Assembly: GCF_000718165.1 (NCBI RefSeq)
Contig: NZ_JOEY01000054.1
Location: 1-61,590, forward strand
Direction of reading: 5' to 3'
Source: Streptomyces fulvoviolaceus
GTDB lineage: Bacteria; Actinomycetota; Actinomycetes; Streptomycetales; Streptomycetaceae
DNA: 61,590 bases
Positions 1 to 8,520 of this stretch are shown here, one piece after another; the stretch's first letter is position 1, and each line of letters starts with the position of its first letter. Both the position numbers and the translations under genes were made by a program. The notes below the pieces were generated by a model that was given only the letters and a program-made list of their open reading frames with translations, was not told the origin of the DNA and did not search any database.

Positions 1-165
1 CTTCTGGAAGAGGGTGTACGCGGCGGGCGCCAGGCTCATCGCCGTACCGGGATGGCCGTTACCGACCTTCTGTACGGCATCGGCGGCCAGGACACGGGCC
101 GTGTCCACGGCCCGCTGGTCCAACTCGGTCCACTCGAGGTCTGTGGTGGTCGAGTGCGGATTCAC
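1..165 (-). CDS. tkt: Transketolase, N-terminal part (runs off the window)
   Basis: Reading leftward from a GTG at 163-165, preceded by AGGAG seven bases upstream, the frame encodes 55 residues that include LDQRAVDTARVLAADAVQ and VGNGHPGTAMSLAPAAYTLF. This is the characteristic transketolase N-terminus: the GHPG segment lies in the thiamine diphosphate-binding domain and carries an active-site histidine. Transketolase moves two-carbon units in the non-oxidative pentose phosphate pathway. Here it lies downstream of a sugar importer and near a 6-phosphogluconate dehydrogenase, so it would take the pentose phosphates that the gluconate route produces. The rest of the gene is outside the window. 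Confidence 0.85.
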   Translation of the reverse strand, partial: MNPHSTTTDLEWTELDQRAVDTARVLAADAVQKVGNGHPGTAMSLAPAAYTLFQK

Positions 166-307
166 GCGTGAGCTCCTGTGTCTGCGGAAGGAATGTGAGG
201 ACGTCGGGAATGTGAGGACGGACGAAAGAAGAGGAGGCCGGGGCCGAGGGAGCGGCCCCTCCCGCCGGGGAGGGACGGGAGGGACGTGCCGGCGCCGACG
301 GTGTCGC

Positions 308-1465
308 CTACTTGCCCCAGAGCTTCCGGTACGCCTCGCGGTATCCCTTCGGGTCCCAGGAGGAGCCGCCGCCGCTGTTGGCTGCCGTGGTGATGTGTAC
401 CGGGGCGATGTAGCCGCTGGCGGGCTTGCCGGCGAAGGCGCGGTTGAACTCGTCGACGATCTGCCAGCCCTGCTCGGACAGCGGTTCGGGCACCGTGGCC
501 GCCTGGAACTGCTTGCTGTTGATGCGCTGGAAGGCCGAGGGGTCGCCGTCGCCGGCGCCGATGCTGAACGGGGCACCGTTGCCCTGCTTGCCGCCCGCCC
601 GCAGCGCGGGTGCCGCGTCGGCGAAGTACAGGTCGTTGATGGCCACCGAGTGCGTCCACTTGGCGCCGAAGCGGGACAGCAGCGCGGAGACCTCCTGGGG
701 GGTACGGCTGCTGGCGTCGGCGATCGGGATGTTGGAGGTGGACAGCACCTTGGTGTCGGAGCAGGTGGCGAGCTCCCTCTCGATCAGGTCCGACTTTCCC
801 TTGGCGAACGGGATGGAGGCATCGGTGAAGACCACCACGCCGGCCCGGCCGTTGGACTGGCTGATGACCCAGTCGGCGCTGATCTTCGCGACGTCCTCGA
901 CCTTGGTGGTGATGTTGCTGAAGAGCTTGGGGTCCTTGCTGGGCCCAGGGGTGCCGACGGCGTGCCAGCCGATGAGCGGGATACCTGCGGCGTTGGCCTG
1001 CGCGACCTGCTGTGCGGTCGACTTGGGGTCGAAGCCGGACAGGACGATGCCGTCGGGCTTCACGGCGACGGCCTGGCTGACGGCGGCCTGGATACCGGCC
1101 GGGGTGCCCTGACCGTCGATGATCCGCACCTTCCAGCCGATGGCCTTGGCGGCCTCCTTGACGCCTTCGGCGGCACCCGCGACGCCGGGATTGGTCATGC
1201 TCTGGGCGACGTAGACGACCGTCTTGCCGGCGACCGCCTTGGGGCCGGTGGTCGGCCCGCTCCAGGGAGCGTCGACGGCCTCGGCGCCCGCGACCGCCTT
1301 CTTCGCCTTCGCCAGGACGGCTGGACAGCCGGCCTTCGAGGACCCGCCGACGGAGGTGGAGCCGGCACTCTCGGAGCCCCGGGTGCAGCCTGCGACGGTA
1401 GCGGTGAGCACGGCCAGGGCGGCCACGGCTCTGATGGTTGCCTTGCGAGTGGGGTGGTACGTCAC
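308..1465 (-). CDS. Ribose-type sugar ABC transporter, substrate-binding lipoprotein
   Basis: A 385-residue exported protein starting at GTG 1465 with AAGGAG just upstream. The N-terminus is a lipoprotein signal: basic residues, a hydrophobic stretch, then a lipobox ending TVAGC near residue 27. The mature part has the periplasmic-binding-protein type 1 (RbsB-like) pattern, with VVYVAQSMTNPGVAGAAEGV at the start of lobe 1 and AVAVKPDGIVLSGFDP around residues 130-145. It is the last gene of a three-gene operon (ATPase, permease, binding protein). The ligand is not fixed by sequence. From the neighbours I infer a sugar or sugar acid such as idonate or gluconate, but a pentose is equally possible. 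Confidence 0.85.
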   Translation of the reverse strand: MTYHPTRKATIRAVAALAVLTATVAGCTRGSESAGSTSVGGSSKAGCPAVLAKAKKAVAGAEAVDAPWSGPTTGPKAVAGKTVVYVAQSMTNPGVAGAAEGVKEAAKAIGWKVRIIDGQGTPAGIQAAVSQAVAVKPDGIVLSGFDPKSTAQQVAQANAAGIPLIGWHAVGTPGPSKDPKLFSNITTKVEDVAKISADWVISQSNGRAGVVVFTDASIPFAKGKSDLIERELATCSDTKVLSTSNIPIADASSRTPQEVSALLSRFGAKWTHSVAINDLYFADAAPALRAGGKQGNGAPFSIGAGDGDPSAFQRINSKQFQAATVPEPLSEQGWQIVDEFNRAFAGKPASGYIAPVHITTAANSGGGSSWDPKGYREAYRKLWGK

Positions 1466-1539
1466 GGCGGTGCTCCTTGAGGGCGTACGGCAGGCGTGCG
1501 GCGGGCAGGCGACGAGACGGGCGCGGAGGTTGTCCGCGG

Positions 1540-2808
1540 TCAGGGGGTGTGCGGCGCGTCGTCGTCGGACGCGGCGGTGGCGGACAGACCGGTCGCGGAC
1601 GAACCGGTCGCGGCGGGCGTCGGCTGCTCCGTCGCGGGTTCCGTCCCGGGCGTGGACAGTGAGCGGCGGGTGGCACTGGCGCCGGCGCGCAGCCGGCGGC
1701 GGGCGGAGTAGCCGGCCAGGCCGACCGCGAGGAGCAGCGTGCCGCCGTTGAACAGGGAGGTCGCCCAGAACTCGGCGCCGAGCTGCTGGATGCCGGCCAG
1801 GCCGATGGCGAGGATGGCGACTGCTACGACGGTTCCGGCGGCGTTGGCGCGGCCCGGTTTGATGGCGGTGGAGCCGAGCAGGGCGCCGACGAAGGCGGGC
1901 AGCAGGTAGTCCATGCCGACACTCGGGTTGCCGATCTGCTGCTGCGCGGCGAGCAGGACGCCCGCGAAGCCGACGACGAGTCCGGAACCGGCGAAGGCGT
2001 AGATGCCGTACCGGCGGGTGGGGATGCCGACGAGGTCGGCGGCGCGGGCGTTGGAGCCGATGACGTACAGATAGCGGCCGAGCGGCAGGCGCTCCAACAG
2101 CAGCCAGAGCACCACGGCGAGCGCGAGGACGTAGAACGCGGGGACCGGCAGGCCGAGGAACGTGGAGTCGTACAGGTCGGTGAAGGCCGGGGGCAGGCCG
2201 CCTGGGCCGGGCACGATGCGGGCGCCGTCGGTGATCCAGCCGGTGCAGGCGTACAGGAGGCTGCCGGTGCCGAGGGTGGCGATGAAGGAGTCGATCTTGG
2301 CGAACTCCACCAGCAGGCCGTTGAGTACACCGACGATGCCGCCGCCGAGGATGACGGCGACGCAGGCGATCGGCCAGGGCCAGCCGCTGTTCACGATGAG
2401 CTGCATGGCCAGGACGTGGGCGAAGCCGAGTCCGTAGCCGACGGAGAGGTCGAACTTGCCGGTGACGATGGGGATCATCGCGCCGAGGGCGAGGATCGCG
2501 GGGATCGACTGGTTGGACAGGATCGACGAGGCGTTGTCCATCGTCGGGAAGGTGTCCGGCAAGGCCAGCGCGAAGATCACGAACAGCAGGAGGGTCAGGC
2601 CGAGCAGGCCGTAGGTGCCGATGAGATGGCCGCCGCGCAGCCGGGCGGCGATGGAGCCGCTGCTCGCGTCCTTGTCGGCGCCGCCAGGGGATTGCTTGCG
2701 CGACCCGGGGGGTGTTCCCTTGCGGGCGCCGTCCCCGACGGTCCCGTCCTGCGGTGGGGTTCCGCCGTGGTCGGCCCGCGGGCGGGCGGCTTCGGTCTCG
2801 GTGGCCAT
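1540..2808 (-). CDS. Ribose-type sugar ABC transporter, membrane permease
   Basis: A 422-residue RbsC-like permease. After a hydrophilic N-terminus of about 60 residues rich in Gly, Pro and Ser come the membrane segments, beginning with LIGTYGLLGLTLLLFVIFAL. The family signature is visible as ILALGAMIPIVTGKFDLSVG, and a cytoplasmic loop holds VIGSNARAADLVGIPTRRYG. The C-terminal 45 residues are a Thr/Ala/Pro-rich tail. The ATG start (2806-2808) shares one base with the stop of the ATPase gene, so translation is probably coupled. It would form the membrane channel for the ligand bound by the adjacent lipoprotein. Confidence 0.88.
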   Translation of the reverse strand: MATETEAARPRADHGGTPPQDGTVGDGARKGTPPGSRKQSPGGADKDASSGSIAARLRGGHLIGTYGLLGLTLLLFVIFALALPDTFPTMDNASSILSNQSIPAILALGAMIPIVTGKFDLSVGYGLGFAHVLAMQLIVNSGWPWPIACVAVILGGGIVGVLNGLLVEFAKIDSFIATLGTGSLLYACTGWITDGARIVPGPGGLPPAFTDLYDSTFLGLPVPAFYVLALAVVLWLLLERLPLGRYLYVIGSNARAADLVGIPTRRYGIYAFAGSGLVVGFAGVLLAAQQQIGNPSVGMDYLLPAFVGALLGSTAIKPGRANAAGTVVAVAILAIGLAGIQQLGAEFWATSLFNGGTLLLAVGLAGYSARRRLRAGASATRRSLSTPGTEPATEQPTPAATGSSATGLSATAASDDDAPHTP

Positions 2809-4358
2809 CAGTTGTCCGCCGTTCCGGTCAGCGCCGGCATGGCCGACGCGGCGTGGGTGAGTTCGGTGACGGTGAGGGCTTCGCCGCTGAGTTCGGCGGT
2901 CACGTGGCCCCGTACGAAGACCAGGGCGCGGTGACACACGTCGGCGACTTCCTCGAAGTCCGTGGAGATGAGAAGGACCGCGAGTCCCTGGGCGAGCGCG
3001 TCGTCGAGCAGGCGGTAGATCTCCGCCTTGGCACCGACGTCGACTCCCGCGGTCGGCTCCTCCAGGATCACGACGCGCCTGCTGAGGCGCAGCCAGCGGC
3101 CGATCATGACCTTCTGCTGGTTGCCGCCGGAGAGGGTCGCGATGGGTGCCTCGGAGTTGGCCGGGCGTACGCCGAACCTCTCGACCAACGCTGTCGCCTG
3201 GGCGCGCTCGCGTGACGGGCTGATCCAGCGCCACGGGGAGCGGCTGTCGGCCCGCGGGTTTGCCAGGAAGTTCTCCCTGACGGTGAGTTCGAGCGCGCAG
3301 CCCTCCTCCTGGCGGTTGCTGGTGACGAAGCCGATGCCCGCGTCGACGGCCGCGGCGGGCGAGTCGGGCCGGTAAGGCCTGCCGTCGAGCAGTGCCTCAC
3401 CGTCCTGGATCGGCCGGGAACCGGCGAGGGCACGACCGAGGTCCATGTGGCCGGCGCCGGTGAGGCCGACCATGCCGAGGACCTCCCCGGCGCGCAGTTC
3501 CAGGTCGACGGGGCCCGCGCCCTCGGTGGTGACACCGGTGAGGCGCAGCACGGTGGGGGCCTCGCCGGTGGGGGCCTTGGGGCCGGGCTCGGGGCGGTGG
3601 GTCTCCGCTTCGTGGCCGACGATGTCGCGCACGATGCGGTCGGGGCCGTGGTCGGCGAGGCGGCCCTCGCTGATGAGGTGACCGTCGCGCAGGACCGCGA
3701 AGCTGTCGGCGACCTGGTAGACCTCGTCGAGCCGGTGGCTGACGTAGACGATGCCGTGTCCTCGGTCGCGCAGGGTGTGCAGGACGTCGAAGAGGCGGGC
3801 GCAGTCCGCGGCGGGCAGGCTCGCGGTGGGTTCGTCGAGGACGATGAGCCGGGCCCGGGTGGAGAGGGCGCGGGCGATGGCGACGAGGGAGCGCTCGGCG
3901 CGGGTGAGGTCGGCGACCGCGGCGTCCGGGTCGAGGTGACCGGCGACGATGTCCAGCGCCTCGGTGCTGCGCTCGCGGACCTGCCTCCAGGAGACGAGCC
4001 CGGCGCGGCGCGGATAGCCGGTGCCGAGTGCGATGTTCTCGGCGACCGTCATCCATTCGACGAGGCCGAGGTCCTGGTGGATGAAGGACATCTCCGCGGA
4101 GGCGGCCTCGGTGCCGAGCGGGTGGCCCGCGACAGTGACCTCGCCCTGGTCCGCTTTGTAGACCCCGGCGAGGACCTTGATCAGGGTCGACTTACCGGCA
4201 CCATTGTGACCCAATAGGGCGAGAACTCTGCCCGGGTGAAGGTCGAGGTCGACGTCGGCGAGGGCGAGAGTGCCGCCGAATCGCTTGCGCAGCCCCCGGA
4301 TGCTCACCAGGGGCCGGTGTGGAGCTGTGTCAGCTATGTCATCGGGAGCGTCATACAC
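2808..4358 (-). CDS. Ribose-type sugar ABC transporter, double ATPase (RbsA-like)
   Basis: An ATPase of about 516 residues with two fused nucleotide-binding domains, as in RbsA/XylG. The first has Walker A GHNGAGKST and Walker B LIVLDEPTAS; the second has a degenerate Walker A (GLTGAGHMDLG), an intact signature LSGGNQQK and VVILEEPTAGVDVG. Only one fully canonical site is normal for this family. I chose GTG 4358 because GGAG lies six bases upstream. A longer frame to 4442 would use a TTG that looks like the -35 box, and an ATG at 4394 is also possible. First gene of the operon, with an IclR-type operator over its promoter. Confidence 0.88.
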   Translation of the reverse strand: MYDAPDDIADTAPHRPLVSIRGLRKRFGGTLALADVDLDLHPGRVLALLGHNGAGKSTLIKVLAGVYKADQGEVTVAGHPLGTEAASAEMSFIHQDLGLVEWMTVAENIALGTGYPRRAGLVSWRQVRERSTEALDIVAGHLDPDAAVADLTRAERSLVAIARALSTRARLIVLDEPTASLPAADCARLFDVLHTLRDRGHGIVYVSHRLDEVYQVADSFAVLRDGHLISEGRLADHGPDRIVRDIVGHEAETHRPEPGPKAPTGEAPTVLRLTGVTTEGAGPVDLELRAGEVLGMVGLTGAGHMDLGRALAGSRPIQDGEALLDGRPYRPDSPAAAVDAGIGFVTSNRQEEGCALELTVRENFLANPRADSRSPWRWISPSRERAQATALVERFGVRPANSEAPIATLSGGNQQKVMIGRWLRLSRRVVILEEPTAGVDVGAKAEIYRLLDDALAQGLAVLLISTDFEEVADVCHRALVFVRGHVTAELSGEALTVTELTHAASAMPALTGTADN

Positions 4359-4412
4359 GGACTTCTCCGAAGGGATCTGCCAGCCGAGGACCATTCCATC
4401 GGCTCGACCAGA

Positions 4413-4442
4413 ATCCTGTACAGCTGCCAGCATGTTGGTCAA
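4413..4442 (-). promoter_or_regulatory. Promoter of the sugar ABC operon with overlapping IclR-type operator
   Basis: On the minus strand TTGACC (4442-4437) and CAGGAT (4418-4413) are separated by 18 bases, a plausible sigma-70-like promoter for the ABC operon. A 21-bp window at 4413-4433, reading ATGCTG at one end and ACAGGAT at the other, matches the palindromic operator near 15063 at about 14 of 21 positions. It covers the spacer and -10, a position expected for repression. Assignment by eye. Confidence 0.5.
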
Positions 4443-4473
4443 TGGCTCTGCCGGTATTTATTGCCTCAAAGTT

Positions 4474-4511
4474 ACGGCGGCCGTACGGAGAGATCTCCGT
4501 ACGGCCGCCGT
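4474..4511 (-). terminator. Perfect 18-bp stem hairpin downstream of the IclR gene
   Basis: Two perfect 18-base arms (left arm ACGGCGGCCGTACGGAGA) are separated by two bases, giving a very stable hairpin. It sits 38 bases past the stop of the leftward IclR gene and upstream of the ABC promoter, so it should end IclR transcripts before the ABC operon. There is no T-run, which is common for actinobacterial terminators. Confidence 0.7.
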
Positions 4512-4549
4512 GGGGTACTACCTGAGGGGCCGGGACCAGCCCCCTGGCC

Positions 4550-5344
4550 TCAGCCGCCGCCCACCGGCGCCCCCTGCGGAAGCATGGGGTTCTCCAGACC
4601 CGCCGCGATGGTCCGCAGGTCCTTCAGCAGGGCCTCTCGGAACTCGTCGTCGAGCCGGGCCTTGAGCACGGTGACACTGATCGCGAAGGGCGCCGAGTCC
4701 GTACGGAAGCCGTTGACCGGTACGGCGAGGCAGAGGATGCCCGCCGTGGCCTCCTCGTCGTCGATCGCGTAGCCGCGCTCCCGGGCCTTCGCCAGGTCAT
4801 CCATCAGGGCGGGCACTGACGTGATGGACCGCTCACTGAGCGCGGGCAGGGCGCGGCCGCGCAGCCGGTCCTCGGCCACCGCCGGATCCAGAGTGGACAG
4901 GATGGCCTTGCCGGTGGCCGTGCAGTTGGCCGGGAAGCGGTCACCGATGTTGGCGGTCAGCCGCAACGGCTGCGTGCCGTCGTAACGCCCCAGGTAGAGG
5001 ACGTCCAAGCCGTCGAGTACGGCCACCCGTGCGGTCTCCCGCGAGATGTGGGTACTGCGCCTGCACAGCTCGTAGAAGTCGCGCAGCTGATCGACGGTGG
5101 CCAGGTAGCGGCCACCCAGCTCGACGAGCTTGCGCCCCAGGCTGAAGCCCGAGCCGTTGCGCGCGATCATGCCGGCCGCCTCCAACGAGGCGCACAGATT
5201 GCCCGTCGAGGACTTCGGCAGGCCCAGGGCGCGAGCGATCTCACTCACCGACAGCGGGCGCCCCTCCGCCTCGCCGAGTGCGTCGAGGATGGCCACGGCC
5301 CGCGTCACAGCGGGAACGAGACCACCCGGGTCACTTGCGCTCAC
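4550..5344 (-). CDS. IclR-family transcriptional regulator of the sugar-acid module
   Basis: About 264 residues. Residues 10-75 form a winged helix (VTRAVAILDALGEAEGRPLS, then SEIARALGLPKSSTGNLC), followed by the IclR effector domain with ANCTATGKAILSTL and a C-terminal LCLAVPVNGF segment. GTG 5344 has GGTGGAG at good spacing; the frame extends four codons to GTG 5356. It is divergent from the cyclase operon. A palindrome at 5362-5382 lies in the shared control region, and related sites lie upstream of the ABC operon and between the symporter and the 15106 operon. I infer it is the local regulator of the whole module; its effector is unknown. Confidence 0.85.
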   Translation of the reverse strand: MSASDPGGLVPAVTRAVAILDALGEAEGRPLSVSEIARALGLPKSSTGNLCASLEAAGMIARNGSGFSLGRKLVELGGRYLATVDQLRDFYELCRRSTHISRETARVAVLDGLDVLYLGRYDGTQPLRLTANIGDRFPANCTATGKAILSTLDPAVAEDRLRGRALPALSERSITSVPALMDDLAKARERGYAIDDEEATAGILCLAVPVNGFRTDSAPFAISVTVLKARLDDEFREALLKDLRTIAAGLENPMLPQGAPVGGG

Positions 5345-5361
5345 CAGCAACTCCACCCATC

Positions 5362-5382
5362 ATTCTGTTCGTCGTTCAGCAT
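5362..5382. promoter_or_regulatory. IclR-type operator between divergent regulator and catabolic operon
   Basis: A 21-bp interrupted palindrome with arms ATTCTGTTCG and CGTTCAGCAT around a central T. The right arm plus flank, GTTCAGCATATTGGC, recurs exactly in inverse orientation near 14994-15008. Its position just upstream of the IclR start fits autoregulation and control of the divergent cyclase operon. Confidence 0.55.
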
Positions 5383-5537
5383 ATTGGCTATTGTCTCTCG
5401 TGTGCCCCCGAACGACAATGCCGTCGGCGCACGCTTCGCCGTCGAGATTCTCCGCATCCCTTCGGGACCACTCGACCGTAGCGCGCCCTTGGGGCCGACC
5501 GACGACACCCTGCGAGCCTTGGAGCGCTGAGCAGCAG

Positions 5538-6530
5538 ATGACCAGCAGCCCGCACGATCCATCTCCCCCTTCCCCCGGCGGCAACGCCTCCGGCCGCGAA
5601 CCGGACAATGGACCCGCCCTGTCCCGCGCACAGTTCGACACGCTCTTCGACGAGCTGAGCACCTGGGGCCGTTGGGCCCCGGCCGACGCCGACCGCGGCG
5701 CCTGGAACCGGGTCACCCCCGAGCACGCACGCCGCGCCACCACCCTGGTCCGCACCGGCACCACCGTCCCCACGGCCCTGCCGTGGAACACGGCGCCCGG
5801 CCCGGACAACGGCAAACCCGCCCTCCACTACATGTCCGACCTCGGCGACGTCGAAGCCCCCGAACCGTCCTGTCACAAGGACTTCATCGCCGTCGACTAC
5901 CACGGCAAGGGCGTCAGCCACCTCGACGCGCTCTCCCACATCGCCTACCGCGGACAGCTCTACGACGGCCGCACCGCACGCGAGGTCGTCGACGCGGGCG
6001 GCGCCCGCTTCGGCGCCGTGTCCGCGCTCGGCCCCCTGGTCACCAAGGGCGTACTGATCGACATGCCCGCCGTCCTCGGCACCGACTGGCTGGAGCCCGG
6101 CCGGGCCGTGCACGCCGAGGACGTCACCGCCGCCGAGAAAACCCTCGGCATCACCATCGGCGACGGCGACGCCGTGCTGCTGCGCTCCGGCCATTTCCGG
6201 CGCCGCGCCGAACTCGGCGCCTGGAACCCGGACAACGCGAGCGCCGGCTTCCACGTGGACGCCATGCCGCTGTTCGCCGAGCGCGGGATCGCGCTGCTCG
6301 GCGGCGACGGCGACAGCGACGTACGGCCCTCCCCGGTCGAAGGGCTGCACTCCCCCGTGCACGCCCTCGCGATCACCGCCATGGGCGTGCCGCTGCTGGA
6401 CAACCTCGACCTCGAAGCGCTCTCCGCCGCCTGCGCGCAGGCCGGCCGCTACGAGTTCCTGTTCGTCGTGGCCCCGCTGAACGTCCCCGGCGGCACGGGT
6501 TCGCCCGTCAACCCGATCGCGGTGCTGTGA
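5538..6530 (+). CDS. Cyclase-family (kynurenine formamidase-like) metal-dependent hydrolase
   Basis: A 330-residue member of the PF04199 cyclase family. The metal-binding motif appears as HGKGVSHLDALSH around residue 125, matching the family pattern HxGTHxDxxxH with K and V at the second and fourth positions. Family members hydrolyse amides, lactones or formamides. The N-terminal 30 residues are Pro/Ser-rich. It is the first gene of an operon; its stop overlaps the start of the next dehydrogenase (TGATG). With 2-hydroxyacid and beta-hydroxyacid dehydrogenases following, a lactone or acyl-hydrolase role in sugar-acid breakdown is a reasonable inference, but the substrate is open. Confidence 0.75.
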   Translation: MTSSPHDPSPPSPGGNASGREPDNGPALSRAQFDTLFDELSTWGRWAPADADRGAWNRVTPEHARRATTLVRTGTTVPTALPWNTAPGPDNGKPALHYMSDLGDVEAPEPSCHKDFIAVDYHGKGVSHLDALSHIAYRGQLYDGRTAREVVDAGGARFGAVSALGPLVTKGVLIDMPAVLGTDWLEPGRAVHAEDVTAAEKTLGITIGDGDAVLLRSGHFRRRAELGAWNPDNASAGFHVDAMPLFAERGIALLGGDGDSDVRPSPVEGLHSPVHALAITAMGVPLLDNLDLEALSAACAQAGRYEFLFVVAPLNVPGGTGSPVNPIAVL

Positions 6531-7597
6531 TGGGAACCGCATCAGCCGCGCAGTTCAGAGTCGGCGTCAGCCGGGACTTCCTGGACGCGGACGGACGCAA
6601 TGTGTGGGGCGACATCCGGCTCGGTGAACTCGACGCCGCCGGAGTCGACTGGCACTACCTGCCGCGCGACACCGGGGAACTCCTGGGGAAGGACGTCGAC
6701 GGCCTGGACGCCGTCCTGTTCGCCGGCCCCGCAGTCACGGCGCGCACCTTCGAGGGCGCCGCCCGCCCCCCGCTCCTCTTCGCCCGCTTCGGCGTCGGCT
6801 ACGACACCGTCGACCTCGACGCGTGCACCCGCAACGGCGCCCTGGTGACCATCACTCCGGACGGCGCCCGGCGCCCGGTCGCCACCGCCGCCCTCACCCT
6901 GCTGCTCGCCGTGCTCCACAACGTGACCGCCAAGGACCGGCTGGTACGGGAGGGGCGCTGGGCCGAGAAGGAACAGTGGATGGGCCTGGGGCTCACCGGC
7001 CGCCGTATGGGTCTGATCGGCCTCGGCAACACGGCCCGCGATCTGGTCGGACTGCTGCGGCCGTTCGAGGTCGACGTCGTGGCGTACGACCCCTACTGCC
7101 CGCCGGATACCGCCGCCGGGCTCGGCGTACGGCTCGTGGACGTCGACACCGTGATGGCGCAGGCCGATGCCGTGATCGTGATGTGCGCGCTGACGGAGGA
7201 GACCCGTCATCTCGTCGACGCTCGGCGGCTGTCCCTCATGAAACCCACGGCCGTCCTCCTCAATGTCGCCCGTGGCCCCATCGTCGACGAGACCGCGCTG
7301 ATCGAGGCGCTGCGGGTACGGCGCATCAGAGCCGCCGGACTGGACGTGTTCGAGAGCGAGCCGCCGGACCTCGACAACCCGCTGCTGGGCATGGACAACG
7401 TCGTGCTCAGCCCGCACGCCCTGGCGTGGACCGACGAGATGTCCGCCGGGAACGGCGGCAGCGCGGTCCGGGCCGTGCTGGAGGTGGCGGCGGGCCGCGT
7501 ACCGCCCTTCGTCGTCAACCGGGATGTGGTCGAAAGCCCTCACCTCATCGGTCGCCTCGCCGAGTTGACGGATACTCCGGCGGGAGCCGGCGCATGA
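6530..7597 (+). CDS. D-isomer-specific 2-hydroxyacid dehydrogenase (NAD-binding)
   Basis: 355 residues. The nucleotide-binding signature GLIGLGNTARDLVGLLRPF lies around residues 162-180. The catalytic Arg region is LLNVARGPIVDETALIEAL, the Glu region is AAGLDVFESEPP, and the His is in LSPHALAWTDEM. Family enzymes interconvert 2-keto and D-2-hydroxy acids such as glyoxylate or 2-ketogluconate. Coupled at both ends: it overlaps the cyclase stop and, by four bases (ATGA), the next gene. Its exact 2-keto-acid substrate cannot be read from sequence. Confidence 0.85.
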   Translation: MGTASAAQFRVGVSRDFLDADGRNVWGDIRLGELDAAGVDWHYLPRDTGELLGKDVDGLDAVLFAGPAVTARTFEGAARPPLLFARFGVGYDTVDLDACTRNGALVTITPDGARRPVATAALTLLLAVLHNVTAKDRLVREGRWAEKEQWMGLGLTGRRMGLIGLGNTARDLVGLLRPFEVDVVAYDPYCPPDTAAGLGVRLVDVDTVMAQADAVIVMCALTEETRHLVDARRLSLMKPTAVLLNVARGPIVDETALIEALRVRRIRAAGLDVFESEPPDLDNPLLGMDNVVLSPHALAWTDEMSAGNGGSAVRAVLEVAAGRVPPFVVNRDVVESPHLIGRLAELTDTPAGAGA

Positions 7598-8514
7598 GCG
7601 TCGCTGACGTCGGCACCGGCACCGTCGGATTCCTCGGGCTCGGCGCCATGGGACTGCCCATGGCGTTGAACCTCGCCCGGGCCGGTTTCGACGTACTCGC
7701 CTGGAACCGCGGCCGGACCCCGCTGGAGACCGCCGCGGCCGCCGGCTGCCGTACCGCCGACAGCCCGGAGCAGGTAGCTGCCGCCGCACCGGTCGTCCTC
7801 ACCATGCTCCCCGACCTCCCCCAGGTGATCGAGCGGCTGGACGGCCCGGACGGACTGCGCTCCGGACAGCCGGTCATGGACACCCTGGTCGTCATGGGCA
7901 CCGTCTCCCCCGTCGCGGTACGCGCCCTGGCCGAGAAACTGCGCCCGCAGGGCATCACGGTCGTCGACGCCCCCGTCAGCGGCGGCGTGACCGGCGCCCG
8001 CGACGCCACCCTGTCGATCATGGCCGGGGGCCCGGCCGAGACGGTCGCACAGATCCGCCCGTATCTGGAGGCGATGGGCTCGACCGTACGGCGCCTGGGG
8101 GACACCGGCTCCGGCTCCCTCGCCAAGGCGTGCAACCAGCTCGTCGTCGCCGGATCCCTGGTCGCGCTCGCCGAGGCCGTACTGCTCGGCGAACGCGGCG
8201 GCCTCGAACCCGCCGCACTGCTCGACGTACTCGCCGGCGGGCTCGCCTCCTCCGAGGTGCTCGCACAGAAACGGCACCACCTTTGTGAGGGCGACTTCAC
8301 TCCCTCCGGCCCGGCCCGCTACCTCCACAAGGACCTCGGATTCGTCCTGGACAGCGCCTCCGACGAACGCGTCGCGCTGCCGCTCTCCACGACCGTCGCA
8401 GGGCTGTACGCGGCGGTCGTGGAACAGGGCCTCGGCGACCTGGACAACAGCGTCGTCCTCGGCCTGTTGCGCGGCGCCTCGCCCCACCCCACCGATCACC
8501 ACACGAAGGACTGA
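7594..8514 (+). CDS. NAD(P)-dependent beta-hydroxyacid dehydrogenase (3-hydroxyisobutyrate dehydrogenase family)
   Basis: 306 residues. A Rossmann motif GFLGLGAMGLPMALNLARAG begins near residue 11, the substrate-loop motif is VVDAPVSGGVTGARDATL (residues 125-142) and the catalytic Lys is in GSLAKACNQLVVAGS. This family oxidises beta-hydroxyacids such as tartronate semialdehyde or 3-hydroxyisobutyrate. It overlaps the preceding gene by four bases and is followed six bases later by a 6-phosphogluconate dehydrogenase-type gene. A paralogue with the same domain layout lies at 15106-16026 in the same putative regulon. Confidence 0.85.
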   Translation: MSVADVGTGTVGFLGLGAMGLPMALNLARAGFDVLAWNRGRTPLETAAAAGCRTADSPEQVAAAAPVVLTMLPDLPQVIERLDGPDGLRSGQPVMDTLVVMGTVSPVAVRALAEKLRPQGITVVDAPVSGGVTGARDATLSIMAGGPAETVAQIRPYLEAMGSTVRRLGDTGSGSLAKACNQLVVAGSLVALAEAVLLGERGGLEPAALLDVLAGGLASSEVLAQKRHHLCEGDFTPSGPARYLHKDLGFVLDSASDERVALPLSTTVAGLYAAVVEQGLGDLDNSVVLGLLRGASPHPTDHHTKD

Positions 8515-8520
8515 AGACAC